NCBI RefSeq assembly: GCF_007845675.1
Contig: NZ_VOBR01000045.1
Span: forward strand, 1 to 48,421
Length of the DNA stretch: 48,421 nt
Source of the DNA: Lentzea tibetensis
GTDB taxonomy: Bacteria; Actinomycetota; Actinomycetes; Mycobacteriales; Pseudonocardiaceae
Direction: 5' to 3'
Of the stretch, positions 32,955-42,014 are shown one piece after another. A program made the position numbers and the translations under genes. The notes under the pieces are model-generated. The model saw nothing but the letters and a program-made list of their open reading frames with translations. It was not told the origin of the DNA and did not search any database. Position 1 is the first letter of the stretch. Every line of letters starts with the position of its first letter.

Positions 32955-33122
32955 GGCGGTGCGGCCGGCAGACAGCGATGCGGCCAGCAGTGCGGACCGG
33001 CAGGCAGCAGTGCGGCCGGCAGCGGTGCGGCCAGCTGACAGCAGTGCGACCTGTAGGCAGCGGTGTGGCTGGCAGCGGTGCGACCGGCAGGCAGCGGTGC
33101 GGCCAGCAGCGGTGTGACCGGC
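32955..33122. repeat. Degenerate 15-19 bp tandem repeats
   Basis: About ten imperfect units with the consensus CAGCRGTGYGRCCRG, some followed by CAGG, fill most of the gap between the PEBP and mycothione reductase genes. The whole gap 32835-33214 shows no gene: a plus frame through the units encodes only Arg/Gln/Cys/Gly repeats and starts inside the palindrome. Units vary at purine positions and lack CRISPR-like unique spacers. Confidence 0.75.
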
Positions 33123-33214
33123 CGGAGTACCCGGCAGCCGCCTGACCAGCAGGAGCCGTGTGACGTGCGGACCACGGGGGAACAACTACCCCGCCCCGGT
33201 GGTTGGATCACCAC

Positions 33215-34588
33215 GTGAGGCACTTCGATCTGGTCATCATCGGCACGGGCTCGGGCAACTCGATCCCGGACGAGCGGTTCGCGCATCTGAACATCGCGAT
33301 CGTCGAGAAAGGCGTGTTCGGCGGCACGTGCCTGAACGTCGGCTGCATTCCGACGAAGATGTTCGTGCACACCGCCGACCAGGCCGCGGCGCCCGCCAAC
33401 GCGAAGAAGCTCGGCGTGGACGCGCACCTCGACGGGGTGCGGTGGCCGGAGATCCGGGACCGGATCTTCGGGCGCATCGACCCGATCTCCGAAGGCGGCC
33501 GCCGCTGGCGAGCGCAGGACAACGCGAACGTCACGGTGTACGAGGGCACGGCGCGGTTCGTAGGGCCGAAGACGCTCGACACGGGCACCGGCGAGACGAT
33601 CACCGCTGACCGGTTCGTGATCGCGGCCGGCAGCAGGCCGGTGATCCCCGAGGTCGCGGACATCGAGGAAGCCGGTTTCCACACCAGCGACACGATCATG
33701 CGGCTCGAGCGGCTCCCCCAGAAGATGATCATCCTGGGCAGCGGGTTCGTCGCGACCGAGTTCGCGCACGTGTTCGCCAGCTTCGGCGTCGAGGTCACGC
33801 TGATCGCGCGCGGTGACGTGCTGCTGCGCGCCGAGGACGCGGAGATCGCGGAGCGGTTCACCGAGATCGCGAAGAGCAAGTGGGACGTTCGGTTGCACCG
33901 CAAGGCGGTGCGCGCCGAACGCACCGGCGACAAGATCAGGCTGCACCTCGAGGGCCCGGACGGCGCAGAGGTCGTCGAGGCGGACGAGCTGCTGGTCGCG
34001 GTGGGGCGCAAGCCGAACACGGACCTGCTCGACCTGGGCAAGACCGGCGTCGCGCTGCACGCCGACGGGCGGATCGAGGTGGACGAGTTCCAGCGCACGA
34101 GCGAAGAGGGCATCTTCGCGATGGGCGACATCAGCTCGGAGTACCAGCTCAAGCACGTCGCGAACCACGAAGCCCGCGTGGTGCAGCACAACCTGCTGCA
34201 CCCGGAAGACATGCGGAAGTCGGACCACCGCTACGTTCCCGCGGCCGTGTTCTCGTCGCCGCAGATCGCGTCGGTCGGGCTGACCGAGGAACAGGCCAGG
34301 GCCAAGGGAATCCGGTACGTCACGGCCAGCCAGGCGTACGCGTCGATCGCGTACGGCTGGGCGATGGAGGACACCACCGGGTTCACCAAGATCATCGCGG
34401 ACCCGGAGACCGGACTGCTGCTCGGCGCGCACATCATCGGGCCGCAGGCGTCGTCGGTGATCCAGCCGATCGTGCAGGCGATGAGCTTCGGGCTCGACGC
34501 GCGCAGCATGGCGCGCGGGCAGTACTGGATCCATCCCGCGATGCCCGAGATCGTCGAGAACGCGCTGCTGAGCCTTCCGCTGGACTGA
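33215..34588 (+). CDS. mtr: Mycothione reductase
   Basis: 457 residues, FAD/NADPH disulfide reductase that regenerates mycothiol, the main thiol of actinobacteria. N-terminal FAD loop LVIIGTGSGNS (the GSGNS variant is typical of mycothione reductase rather than lipoamide dehydrogenase), redox-active disulfide GGTCLNVGCIPTKM, NADPH-binding ILGSGFVATEFAHVFASFG, second FAD motif GIFAMGDIS, and the C-terminal HPAMPEIVENALL with the catalytic His. GTG 33215 gives the usual N-terminus; a TTG at 33203 is a less likely alternative. Confidence 0.93.
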   Translation: MRHFDLVIIGTGSGNSIPDERFAHLNIAIVEKGVFGGTCLNVGCIPTKMFVHTADQAAAPANAKKLGVDAHLDGVRWPEIRDRIFGRIDPISEGGRRWRAQDNANVTVYEGTARFVGPKTLDTGTGETITADRFVIAAGSRPVIPEVADIEEAGFHTSDTIMRLERLPQKMIILGSGFVATEFAHVFASFGVEVTLIARGDVLLRAEDAEIAERFTEIAKSKWDVRLHRKAVRAERTGDKIRLHLEGPDGAEVVEADELLVAVGRKPNTDLLDLGKTGVALHADGRIEVDEFQRTSEEGIFAMGDISSEYQLKHVANHEARVVQHNLLHPEDMRKSDHRYVPAAVFSSPQIASVGLTEEQARAKGIRYVTASQAYASIAYGWAMEDTTGFTKIIADPETGLLLGAHIIGPQASSVIQPIVQAMSFGLDARSMARGQYWIHPAMPEIVENALLSLPLD

Positions 34589-34591
34589 ATG

Positions 34592-34606
34592 CCCTACGAC
34601 ATAGGG
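34592..34606. terminator. Small hairpin after mtr
   Basis: CCCTA-CGACA-TAGGG, five base pairs, four bases after the mtr stop and before the flavodoxin-like gene. Could be a weak terminator or an operator; little more can be said. Confidence 0.3.
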
Positions 34607-34652
34607 ACTTCCGCCGCTCCCGCACGAGCATTCGACCGTTCAGGATGCACCG

Positions 34653-35072
34653 ATGGGAGAGAAGGGGAAGGTGCTGGTCGCCTACACCTCGGCCATCGCC
34701 GCCACAGACGAGATCGCGAAAGTCATCGGCACGGAGCTCGCGGGGTGCGGGCTCCGTGTCACCGTTTTGTCCGTCGCAGACACACCGGACCTCCACGACT
34801 TCGGGGCGGTGATCATGGGAGACGCCGCCGCCCGTGACGCGCACCGGTTCGTGCGACTGCACAAGGCACCGTTGAAGCACACACCGCTGTGGCTGTTCCA
34901 CCGCGGCCAGCCGCCCGTGCCGCCCGAGGTCACGCGCATGGTCCGCCGCTTCGCGGCCAACGGGCCGGTCAGCTTCGGCGGCGCGTCACCGGACTGGGAC
35001 CGCGCGAAAGCCTGGGCGCGTTATCTCGCGGACCAGCTCACCGTGCTGCACAGGGGGTTCGTCAGCAACTAG
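34653..35072 (+). CDS. Flavodoxin-like domain protein
   Basis: 139 residues. The N-terminal VLVAYTSAIAATDEIAKVIGTELAGCG is the flavodoxin/HemG phosphate-loop strand-loop-helix, followed by VTVLSVADTPDLHDFGAVIMGDAA and LHKAPLKHTPLWLFHRG. The loop lacks the usual run of Thr/Ser for tight FMN phosphate binding (T-S-A-I-A-A-T), so flavin binding is plausible but not certain. AGGA at seven bases supports ATG 34653. It may act in electron transfer; proximity to mycothione reductase may be incidental. Confidence 0.75.
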   Translation: MGEKGKVLVAYTSAIAATDEIAKVIGTELAGCGLRVTVLSVADTPDLHDFGAVIMGDAAARDAHRFVRLHKAPLKHTPLWLFHRGQPPVPPEVTRMVRRFAANGPVSFGGASPDWDRAKAWARYLADQLTVLHRGFVSN

Positions 35073-35110
35073 TCCCTGCCGGAATCCGGGTGCGGACGAT
35101 CAGCGCTGTG

Positions 35111-35991
35111 GTGTCTGATCAGGGCATGGCGATTGTGCTGGACGAGCCGGGAGTCGACGGGCTGAGCGAGGCCGTGGGCGTGCTGCGGGAGTGGCAGCAC
35201 GAAGGTGCGCCGATGCAACTGCATCCGGGAGACCTGGGCTGGTTCTGGCGGTTCGGCGCGGAGGCGACGGCCGCCGCGGTCCGGACCTGGAGCCGGGACG
35301 GGCGGGTGCTCGCCGTCGGGCTGCTGGACGGTCCCGAGCTGCTGCGGATGACGATCGCGCCCGACGCTCAGCAGGACGAGGAGCTGGCGCGGCAGCTGGT
35401 GGCGGACGTGACCGAGCCGAAGCGCGGCGTCCTGCCCGAGGGGCAGGTGAACGTCGAGGCACCGATGCGCGCACTGGTCCAGGACCTGCTGGCCGAAGAG
35501 GGCTGGAGCACCGACGAGCCGTGGACGCCGCTGCGCCGCGACCTCACGGAGCAGGTGGTGGACCCCGGCGTGCGGATCGAGGTGACCGGGCCGGAGCAGA
35601 CGCACCTGCGGACCGCCGTGCAGCGGGCATCGTTCGACAGGTCGACGTTCACGGACGAGAGATGGCACGCGATGGCGGCCGGGTTGCCGTACGCCGACGC
35701 CGCTGCCTGGTCGCGCACGACGACCATGGCGACGCGGTGGCAGCGGTGACGGTGTGGTCGGCCGGGCCGGGAAAGCCGGGGTTGCTCGAGCCGATGGGTG
35801 TGCACCGGGACCACCGCGGTCACGGCTACGGCAGGGCGATCACCGTCGCCGCGGCGGCCGCGCTCCAGGAGCTCGGCTCGTCGAGCGCGATCGTCTGCAC
35901 CCCGAGCTCGAACGTCGGCGCCGTCGCCACCTACCGGTCAGCGGGGTTCGAGCAACTCCCCGAGGTCCGGGACCGCCGCCGGGAGTTCTAG
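35111..35991 (+). pseudogene. GNAT acetyltransferase interrupted by a frameshift
   Basis: Two overlapping frames together make one GNAT protein of about 290 residues. The first (35111-35749) runs VSDQGMAIVLDEPGVDGL... to FTDERWHAMAAGLPYADA and then degenerates; the second frame picks up with CLVAHDDHGDAVAAVTVWSAGPG, contains the acetyl-CoA loop VHRDHRGHGYGRAI and ends at 35991. The shift (one base lost or two gained) lies near 35693-35703 in a GCCGACGCCGCTGCC run. It may be a true recent mutation or a sequencing error in GC-rich DNA. ATG 35126 is an alternative start. Its stop shares CTAG (35988-35991) with the convergent transporter gene. Confidence 0.75.
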
Positions 35992-37241
35992 ACGAACCGC
36001 GGGCGCCCGGCGATCACGCCGAACGCGGTGAGCGCGCCGAGCAGGACGAGCTGCACGACCAGGGCGATCGACCAGGTACCGGTCATCTCGCGCAGCACGC
36101 CGAACGCGAACGGACCGGTTGCGGCGATCAGGTAACCGACGCTCTGCGCCATCGCGGAGAGCCGCGCGGTGTCCGAAGTGGACCGGGTGCGCAGCGACAG
36201 GATCAGCAGCGCGAGCGGGAACATCCCCATGCCGAGACCGATCAGCACGACCCACAGCGCCGGGACGACGGTGGGGGCGACGAGCAGGCCGGCGATGCCC
36301 GCGAACGACAGCAGGCCGAGCAGCAGCACCATGCCCACCTGGCTGCGCTGCCGCGCCGCGATCGGCGGGACGATCAGGCTGACCGGGACGCTGAGCAGCA
36401 TCGACACCGCGAGCAGCAGGCCTGCGGTGTTCCGGTCGACGCCCGCGTCGCCGAGGATCTGCGGCAGCCAGCCCATGACGGTGTAGGCGAAGAGCGACTG
36501 CAGGCCGAAGAAGACGGTGATCACCCACGCGAGCGGACTGGCCCACAGCGACTTCGAACCGGATGAGCCGCTGACACGAACACCAGATGTCCGAGTTGGA
36601 GCACCGTGCCGCGCGCCCGCGAACCACACGACGAGCGCAGCGGCGCTGAGCAGTGCCCACGCACCGACCGCACCCCGCCACGAGCCGATCAGCTCTTCGA
36701 GACGCGGGGTCGCCGCGGCCGCCACGGCGGCACCGGCGGCGAGCGCGGCGGTGTAGACACCCGTGAGGAGACCGACCCGAGCCGGGAACGAGTCCTTCAC
36801 GACGACCGGGATGAGCACGTTGGACACAGCGATGCCGGCACACGCCACGAAGGTGCCGCCGAGCACGACCCACGGGCCGTCGATCACGCGGAGCACGAGA
36901 CCGAGCGTCAGCACCGCGAGCGACAGCCCGACCGCGCGAGCCATGCCGAGCCTGCGACCGAGCCACGGGGCGGCGAACGCCGCGAAGCCGAAGCACAGCG
37001 CCGGAACGGCCGTCAGCGCACTGGTCCATGCGGCGGAAACACCGAGGGCAGACCGGACATCGCCGAGCACCGAGGCCAGACTGGTCACCGCGGGACGGAG
37101 ATTCGCGGCCGCGAGGGCGACCCCCATCGCGAGCAACGTGCTTCCGACCAGCGGAACGTGGCGGTTCTTTGCAGAGATCGACACCCCGGACACGCGAACA
37201 GTGGCAGTCTGGGCCGCAAGAGTCGTCTGCTGAATCGTCAC
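35988..37241 (-). CDS. MFS transporter, CynX/NimT type
   Basis: 417 residues with about twelve membrane helices. The early motif AAANLRPAVTSLASVLGDV is characteristic of the cyanate/nitroimidazole (CynX/NimT, YeaN) MFS branch. Substrate unknown. GTG 37241 has GGAG close upstream; an ATG at 37262 would add seven residues. Divergent from a GntR regulator 48 bases away, which probably controls it. Confidence 0.88.
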   Translation of the reverse strand: MTIQQTTLAAQTATVRVSGVSISAKNRHVPLVGSTLLAMGVALAAANLRPAVTSLASVLGDVRSALGVSAAWTSALTAVPALCFGFAAFAAPWLGRRLGMARAVGLSLAVLTLGLVLRVIDGPWVVLGGTFVACAGIAVSNVLIPVVVKDSFPARVGLLTGVYTAALAAGAAVAAAATPRLEELIGSWRGAVGAWALLSAAALVVWFAGARHGAPTRTSGVRVSGSSGSKSLWASPLAWVITVFFGLQSLFAYTVMGWLPQILGDAGVDRNTAGLLLAVSMLLSVPVSLIVPPIAARQRSQVGMVLLLGLLSFAGIAGLLVAPTVVPALWVVLIGLGMGMFPLALLILSLRTRSTSDTARLSAMAQSVGYLIAATGPFAFGVLREMTGTWSIALVVQLVLLGALTAFGVIAGRPRFV

Positions 37242-37289
37242 GCGCTCCACTATCGCAGACATGGGATGTTCGGATGAAAGGATGACGCT

Positions 37290-37964
37290 GTGCCGTTGGC
37301 CACTACCCGACGGGCGGGCCTTGTCGACCAGGTGATCGAGCAGATGCGTGCGACGATCACCAGCGGCGAATGGCCCGTCGGGCAGCGCATCCCGCCGGAG
37401 CCGGAGCTCGTCACCGCGCTCGGCGTCGGCAGGAACACGGTGCGCGAAGCAGTCCGCGCTCTCTCCCACGCCGGACTGCTGGAGGTCAGACAGGGCGATG
37501 GCACGTTCGTCCGCGCGACCAGCGAGCTCTCCGGAGCGGTCCGCCGGATGTGCGGCAGCGAGCTGCGCGACGTGCTCCAGGTGCGCCGCACCCTCGAGGT
37601 CGAGGGCGCCAGACTCGCCGCGACGCACCGCACCGACACCGAGCTCGCGACGCTGACGACGTTGCTCGGCCAGCGGGACACCGCTCTCGCCGCGCAGGAC
37701 TGGGAGAAGGTGGTCGAGACCGACACCGCTTTCCACCAGCTGCTGGTCAGAAGCTCACACAACGCGCTGCTCGCCGAGCTCTACCAGGGACTGTCCGAGG
37801 CCGTCCGGGCCAGTGTCGCCGCGTCGGTCGACACCTCGCTGCCGTTCCACAACCAGGTGTCGCACACCGGGTTGCTGGAAGCGGTGCGCGCGGGCGACCC
37901 GGCCAAGGCCGCCGCCGAGGCGGGTGGGTTCCTCGAGGACCTGCTCCAGAAGCACGGTGAATAA
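37290..37964 (+). CDS. GntR/FadR-family transcriptional regulator
   Basis: 224 residues. N-terminal winged helix VIEQMRATITSGEWPVGQRIPPEPELVTALGVGRNTVREAVRALSHAGLLEVRQGDGTFV (shown in part) followed by an all-helical FCD ligand domain (TDTAFHQLLVRSSHN, NQVSHTGLLEAVRAGD; the Asp/His set that binds metal in FCD proteins). AAAGGA seven bases before GTG 37290. Likely represses the divergent MFS transporter in response to its substrate; inference from the arrangement. Confidence 0.9.
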   Translation: MPLATTRRAGLVDQVIEQMRATITSGEWPVGQRIPPEPELVTALGVGRNTVREAVRALSHAGLLEVRQGDGTFVRATSELSGAVRRMCGSELRDVLQVRRTLEVEGARLAATHRTDTELATLTTLLGQRDTALAAQDWEKVVETDTAFHQLLVRSSHNALLAELYQGLSEAVRASVAASVDTSLPFHNQVSHTGLLEAVRAGDPAKAAAEAGGFLEDLLQKHGE

Positions 37965-38003
37965 GGACTGAACCTGTCCGGGTTTCTTCGTACTGTGGAC
38001 GAC

Positions 38004-39107
38004 ATGGAGATCACCCCGTTCCGCATCGACGTCCCGCAGTCCGATCTCGACGACCTCCGCGCCCGGCTCGCGAACGCGCGCTGGCCGGAGGAGGACCTGC
38101 CGGGTGTCGGCTGGTCGTACGGCATCCCGGTCAGCTACCTGCGGCCGCTCGCCGAGTACTGGCGAGACGGCTACGACTGGCGTGCGGCCGAAGCACGGCT
38201 GAACGAGCTTCCGCAGTTCACCACCGAGATCGACGGACAGCGAATCCACTTCGCACACGTGCGGTCCGCAAAGGAGGATGCGCTCCCACTGATCCTCACG
38301 CACGGCTGGCCGGGCTCGTTCGTCGAGTTCCTCGACGTGATCGAGCCGCTGTCGCACGACTTCCACCTGGTGATCCCGTCGATCCCCGGCTTCGGCTTCT
38401 CCGGTCCGACGAAGGAGATCGGCTGGAACGTCAACCGGATCGCGCGCGCGTTCGCCGCGCTCATGGCCGGACTCGGCTACGAGCGGTACGGCGCGCAGGG
38501 CGGCGACTGGGGTTCGAGCATCTCGCAGGAGATCGGCAAGGTGGACCCGGACCACGTCGTCGGCGTGCACGTGAACATGCTGCTCACGTTCCCCACGGGC
38601 GACGGAAGTGATCTGTCCGACGAGGACAGGGAGCGGCTGAAGTCGTTGGACCGCTACCAGAACGAGCTGTCCGGCTACATGCACATCCAGCGCACGCGCC
38701 CGCGCACGCTGGCCTACGGGCTGCACGACTCACCCGTCGGCCAGCTGGCGTGGGTCGCGGAGAAGTTCCACGACTGGACCGACTGCGTCGACGTGCCCGA
38801 GGACGCGGTCGACCGGGACCTGATGCTGACCAACATCTCGATCTACTGGTTCACCGGCACCGCGGGCTCGTCGGCGCAGATCTACCGCGAGCAGGACTCC
38901 TCGTGGGGCCAGCGGACGCTGACGACCGTGCCGACCGGTGTCGCGGTGTTCCCCGCCGACCTCGGGCACCCGGTGCGCAAGATCGCGGACAAGATGATCC
39001 CGACCATCGTGCACTGGACCGAGCTCGAGCGCGGCGGCCACTTCGCGGCCATGGAGGAGCCCGACCTGCTGGTCGACGACATCAGGAAGTTCTTCGGAGC
39101 ACTGTGA
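38004..39107 (+). CDS. Epoxide hydrolase (EHN-type alpha/beta hydrolase)
   Basis: 367 residues from ATG 38004. N-terminal EHN domain ([23 protein letters not shown]), then the hydrolase core with oxyanion motif [10 protein letters not shown], nucleophile Asp in [10 protein letters not shown], and catalytic His in [11 protein letters not shown]. Lid tyrosines are probably in YMHIQRTRP and ISIYWFTG. It opens epoxides to diols through an ester intermediate, often on xenobiotics or secondary metabolites. The stop overlaps the start of the AlkZ-like gene, so the two are translationally coupled. A GTG at 37995 is an alternative start. Confidence 0.92.
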   Translation: MEITPFRIDVPQSDLDDLRARLANARWPEEDLPGVGWSYGIPVSYLRPLAEYWRDGYDWRAAEARLNELPQFTTEIDGQRIHFAHVRSAKEDALPLILTHGWPGSFVEFLDVIEPLSHDFHLVIPSIPGFGFSGPTKEIGWNVNRIARAFAALMAGLGYERYGAQGGDWGSSISQEIGKVDPDHVVGVHVNMLLTFPTGDGSDLSDEDRERLKSLDRYQNELSGYMHIQRTRPRTLAYGLHDSPVGQLAWVAEKFHDWTDCVDVPEDAVDRDLMLTNISIYWFTGTAGSSAQIYREQDSSWGQRTLTTVPTGVAVFPADLGHPVRKIADKMIPTIVHWTELERGGHFAAMEEPDLLVDDIRKFFGAL

Positions 39108-40177
39108 AACTGAGTCTGCGCACGCTGAACCGCACGCTCCTGGCGCGCCAGCTCCTGCTGGCACGCCAGGAGCTCGCGGTCTCCCCCGCCGTCAGCCACC
39201 TGGTCGGACTGCAGGCGCAGACGACCGGACCTCCTTACCTGGCACTGTGGTCGCGACTGCACGGGTTCCGGTTCGACGACCTGAGCGACGCGATCACCAG
39301 CCGCGCACTGGTGCGGATGACGCTGATGCGCGGCACGCTGCACCTGGCCCCGGCCGCGGACTGCGCGGTGCTGCGCCCCGTGCTGCAACCGATGCTCACC
39401 AAGGCGCTGTTGACCCTCCACCCAGGACTCGCCGCCATCGGGATCGAGAAGGTGGTCGCCGCCGCGAAGGACGTGCTCGCGGACGGGCCGCTTCCGCTGA
39501 CGGACATCGGTGCCCGGCTGCGGGAGCGGTGGCCGGACGAGTCCGAGCGGTCGCTGTACTTCGGGGCGCAGCTGCTGACGCCGATGGTGCGCGTGCCGCC
39601 GAGCGGCATCTGGGGCCGGTCGGCGACCTCGGCCAACGCGTCGTTCGCGCAGTGGATCGGCGAGGACCTGCCGGAGACCGCCCCGGCCGGGCCGATGATC
39701 GAGCGGTATCTGCGCGCGTTCGGTCCCGCGTCGGCGGCGGACGTCGCGGCGTGGTCGCGGCTGACCGGCCTGCGCCCGCACATCAACGCACTCGACCTCG
39801 TGCGCCACCAGGACCCGAACGGGCGCGAGCTGCTCGACGTGCCCGACGGCGAGCTGACCGATGAGGACGTCCCCACACCGGTGCGGTACCTGGGCGTCTA
39901 CGACAACGTGCTGCTGTCGCACGCCGACCGCACCCGCGTCATCGCCGAGGAGCACCGGAAGGTGTGGGGTGCCGGGAAGAACGGCGTCTTCCCGCAGACG
40001 TTCCTGGTCGACGGGTTCGTGCGCGGGACGTGGGTCGCCGAGGGCGGCACGCTGGTGCTCACCCCGTACGCCAACGTGTCCAAAAAGGACGTCGCTGCGC
40101 TGAAGCGCGAGGGTATGGCACTGCTGAAGGTGCTCGCGCCGGACGAGCCGCACACGTTCACGATGCGACCTCTCTGA
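39104..40177 (+). CDS. AlkZ-like winged-helix DNA glycosylase family protein (HTH_42)
   Basis: 357 residues, GTG start overlapping the epoxide hydrolase stop (GTGA). The N-terminal helices contain QAQ in [21 protein letters not shown], the catalytic QxQ pattern of the HTH_42 (AlkZ/YcaQ) DNA glycosylases, and the middle includes the family [21 protein letters not shown] and a C-terminal [13 protein letters not shown]. Known members unhook interstrand crosslinks or remove bulky alkylated bases. The pairing with an epoxide hydrolase suggests protection against reactive alkylating compounds, but this is inference. The end overlaps the convergent LysR gene by 20 bases. Confidence 0.82.
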   Translation: MKLSLRTLNRTLLARQLLLARQELAVSPAVSHLVGLQAQTTGPPYLALWSRLHGFRFDDLSDAITSRALVRMTLMRGTLHLAPAADCAVLRPVLQPMLTKALLTLHPGLAAIGIEKVVAAAKDVLADGPLPLTDIGARLRERWPDESERSLYFGAQLLTPMVRVPPSGIWGRSATSANASFAQWIGEDLPETAPAGPMIERYLRAFGPASAADVAAWSRLTGLRPHINALDLVRHQDPNGRELLDVPDGELTDEDVPTPVRYLGVYDNVLLSHADRTRVIAEEHRKVWGAGKNGVFPQTFLVDGFVRGTWVAEGGTLVLTPYANVSKKDVAALKREGMALLKVLAPDEPHTFTMRPL

Positions 40178-41051
40178 TCACCTCCAGCGCGGCAGTGATC
40201 GCCGGTCGGCGCGACGCCTGGGTGCGCCACGCGGCGAACAGGCGGCGCGTCGGCGTCGGCCGCAACGGCACGGCACGCACGTTGCCCGGGATCGGGCCGC
40301 GGCCGAGCCGGGGCAGGAGCGCGACGCCGATGCCGCGCTCCAGCAGCGCGAACTGGGTCTGGTACTCGCCGACCCGGTAGACCAGGTTCGGCTCGACGCC
40401 CGCCGCGCGGAACGTGCGGACGAGCCAGTCGTGGCAGATCGAGCCCTCCGGCTGGCACATCCACCGCTCGCCCGCGAGATCGCCGGGCTCCAGGAACGCC
40501 TTGCGGGACAACGGGTTCGACACGGGCATCAGCACGTCCGCCACGTCGTCGCAGATCCGCATGCGGGACAACGACTCCGGCACCGGCAGCGGCGTGTTGG
40601 CCCAGTCGTGCACGACCGCGAGGTCCAGCTCGCCGCGCGTGACGGCGTCGAGCGCCTCGGTCGGGTCGATCTCCAGCACCCGGACGTCGAGCGCGGGGTG
40701 CCGCTCCGCCAATGCGCACAGCACGTCCGGCAGCAGGCCGCGCGCGGCCGTGGGAAACGCGCCGACGCACAGCTTGCCGACGGCCGCGCCGCGCAGCTCT
40801 TCGAGGGTGACCTCGGCCTCCTCGACCAGCTTCAGCACCTGGCCCGCGGTGTCGACGAGCAGCTGCGCCGCGTCGGTCAGCGCGACGCCGCGGCCGCGCT
40901 TCTCCAGCAGGGCGGTGCGGGTCTCGCGCTCCAGCTTGGCGATCTGCTGCGACACCGCGGACGGTGTGTAGCCGAGCGCGCCCGCCGCGGCACCCACGGA
41001 ACCGTGCGCCGCGATGGCGTGCAGCGCCCTCAGCCGTCCCAAATCCAACAT
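40158..41051 (-). CDS. LysR-family transcriptional regulator
   Basis: 297 residues. N-terminal helix-turn-helix RLRALHAIAAHGSVGAAAGALGYTPSAVSQQIAKLE and a periplasmic-binding-protein-like effector domain (GAFPTAARGLLP, YRVGEYQTQFALLERGIGVALLP). Divergent from the EamA transporter across a 72-base AT-richer gap, the standard arrangement for a LysR regulator of that transporter. Confidence 0.93.
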   Translation of the reverse strand: MLDLGRLRALHAIAAHGSVGAAAGALGYTPSAVSQQIAKLERETRTALLEKRGRGVALTDAAQLLVDTAGQVLKLVEEAEVTLEELRGAAVGKLCVGAFPTAARGLLPDVLCALAERHPALDVRVLEIDPTEALDAVTRGELDLAVVHDWANTPLPVPESLSRMRICDDVADVLMPVSNPLSRKAFLEPGDLAGERWMCQPEGSICHDWLVRTFRAAGVEPNLVYRVGEYQTQFALLERGIGVALLPRLGRGPIPGNVRAVPLRPTPTRRLFAAWRTQASRRPAITAALEVIREVAS

Positions 41052-41123
41052 GTAGCGATACTAAACCGAACCGTGCAGAACTCATCGCTAGTTCTTAATT
41101 GTTGAAGCCTGCAGACTCGAAGC
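41052..41123. promoter_or_regulatory. lysR/eamA divergent promoter region
   Basis: Markedly AT-rich for this genome. It contains TTC-N9-GAA (TTCTTAATTGTTGAA, about 41092-41106), which fits the T-N11-A LysR box. Both promoters must lie here; individual -10/-35 boxes are not assigned. Confidence 0.45.
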
Positions 41124-42014
41124 GTGAACCCACGTCACGTCGCCATGGCCGTCCTCGTCGCAGCGATCTGGGGCTTCAACTTCGTGTTCATCGAGCTGGG
41201 CCTGGACAACTTCCCGCCGATCCTGTTCTCCGCACTGCGGTTCCTCGTCGCGGCCGTGCCCGCGATCTTCTTCGTGGGTCTGCCGCGGGTGGCGTGGCGC
41301 TGGGTGCTGCTCACCGGACTGGTGCTGGGCGTCGTGAAGTTCACGCTCCTGTTCGGCGGCATGCACGCAGGCATGCCGCCGGGACTGTCGTCGCTGGTCC
41401 TGCAGTCACAGGTGATCTTCACGACCGTGTTCGCGTTCGTGCTGCTGCGGGAGCGGCCGCGGTACGTGCAGGTCGCAGGCATCGTGATCGCGTCCACCGG
41501 CATCCTGCTGATCGCGATCGACTACGGCCGGGGAAGCCCGGTGCTGGGCTTCCTGCTGGTGGTCGGTGCGGCCGCGTCGTGGGGCGTGTCCAACGTGATC
41601 CTGCGGTATGCGCGGCCGCCGGACACGTTGCGGTTCATGGTGTGGGTGAGCGCGGTGGCAGTGCTTCCGCTGTTCCTGCTGTCGTTCCTGTTCGAGGACA
41701 TGTCGGCGCTCGGACGGCTGAGCTGGGCGGGCATCGGCGCCGTCGGGTACGTCGCGTGGCTCGCGACGCTGCTCGGGTTCGGGCTCTGGGGCTACCTGCT
41801 GCAGCGGTACGACGCGAGCACGGTCGCGCCGTTCTCGTTGCTGGTGCCGATCTTCGGGATGTTCGCCGCGTGGCTGTTCCTCGGCGAGCAGCTGACCGTG
41901 CTGCGGCTCGCGGCGGGCGCACTGGTGTTGCTGGGGCTGGCTATCCCGCAGCTGGTGGCGCGCCCGGCGGCACGAACGGAAGTCCTCGCGGAGCCCCGCG
42001 TTCCAGCAGCCTGA
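41124..42014 (+). CDS. EamA/DMT-family transporter
   Basis: 296 residues with ten predicted membrane helices in two EamA repeats. The start [29 protein letters not shown] and the second-repeat [32 protein letters not shown] are typical of the drug/metabolite (RhaT/YdcZ-like, EamA) exporters. GTG start at 41124. The 3' end overlaps the convergent cobQ gene by 74 bases, an unusually long overlap where the transporter tail is hydrophilic. Confidence 0.9.
   Translation: MNPRHVAMAVLVAAIWGFNFVFIELGLDNFPPILFSALRFLVAAVPAIFFVGLPRVAWRWVLLTGLVLGVVKFTLLFGGMHAGMPPGLSSLVLQSQVIFTTVFAFVLLRERPRYVQVAGIVIASTGILLIAIDYGRGSPVLGFLLVVGAAASWGVSNVILRYARPPDTLRFMVWVSAVAVLPLFLLSFLFEDMSALGRLSWAGIGAVGYVAWLATLLGFGLWGYLLQRYDASTVAPFSLLVPIFGMFAAWLFLGEQLTVLRLAAGALVLLGLAIPQLVARPAARTEVLAEPRVPAA

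Noticed and set aside
32955-33122. CRISPR array
   Set aside because: Units are 15-19 bases, degenerate and contiguous, with no unique spacers and no cas genes nearby.
32849-33145. Open frame starting MNGPFT in the repeat region, and a similar one at 44154-44405
   Set aside because: Both begin because the shared palindrome itself reads V-N-G-P-F-T on either strand; the rest is repeat translation. No ribosome site.
32831-34534. 567-residue minus-strand frame antisense to mycothione reductase
   Set aside because: Composition is His/Arg/Asp-rich without motifs; opposite strand is a clear enzyme.
35690-35755. Programmed ribosomal frameshift in the GNAT gene
   Set aside because: No slippery heptamer, stimulatory structure or known precedent in this family; mutation or sequencing error is simpler.
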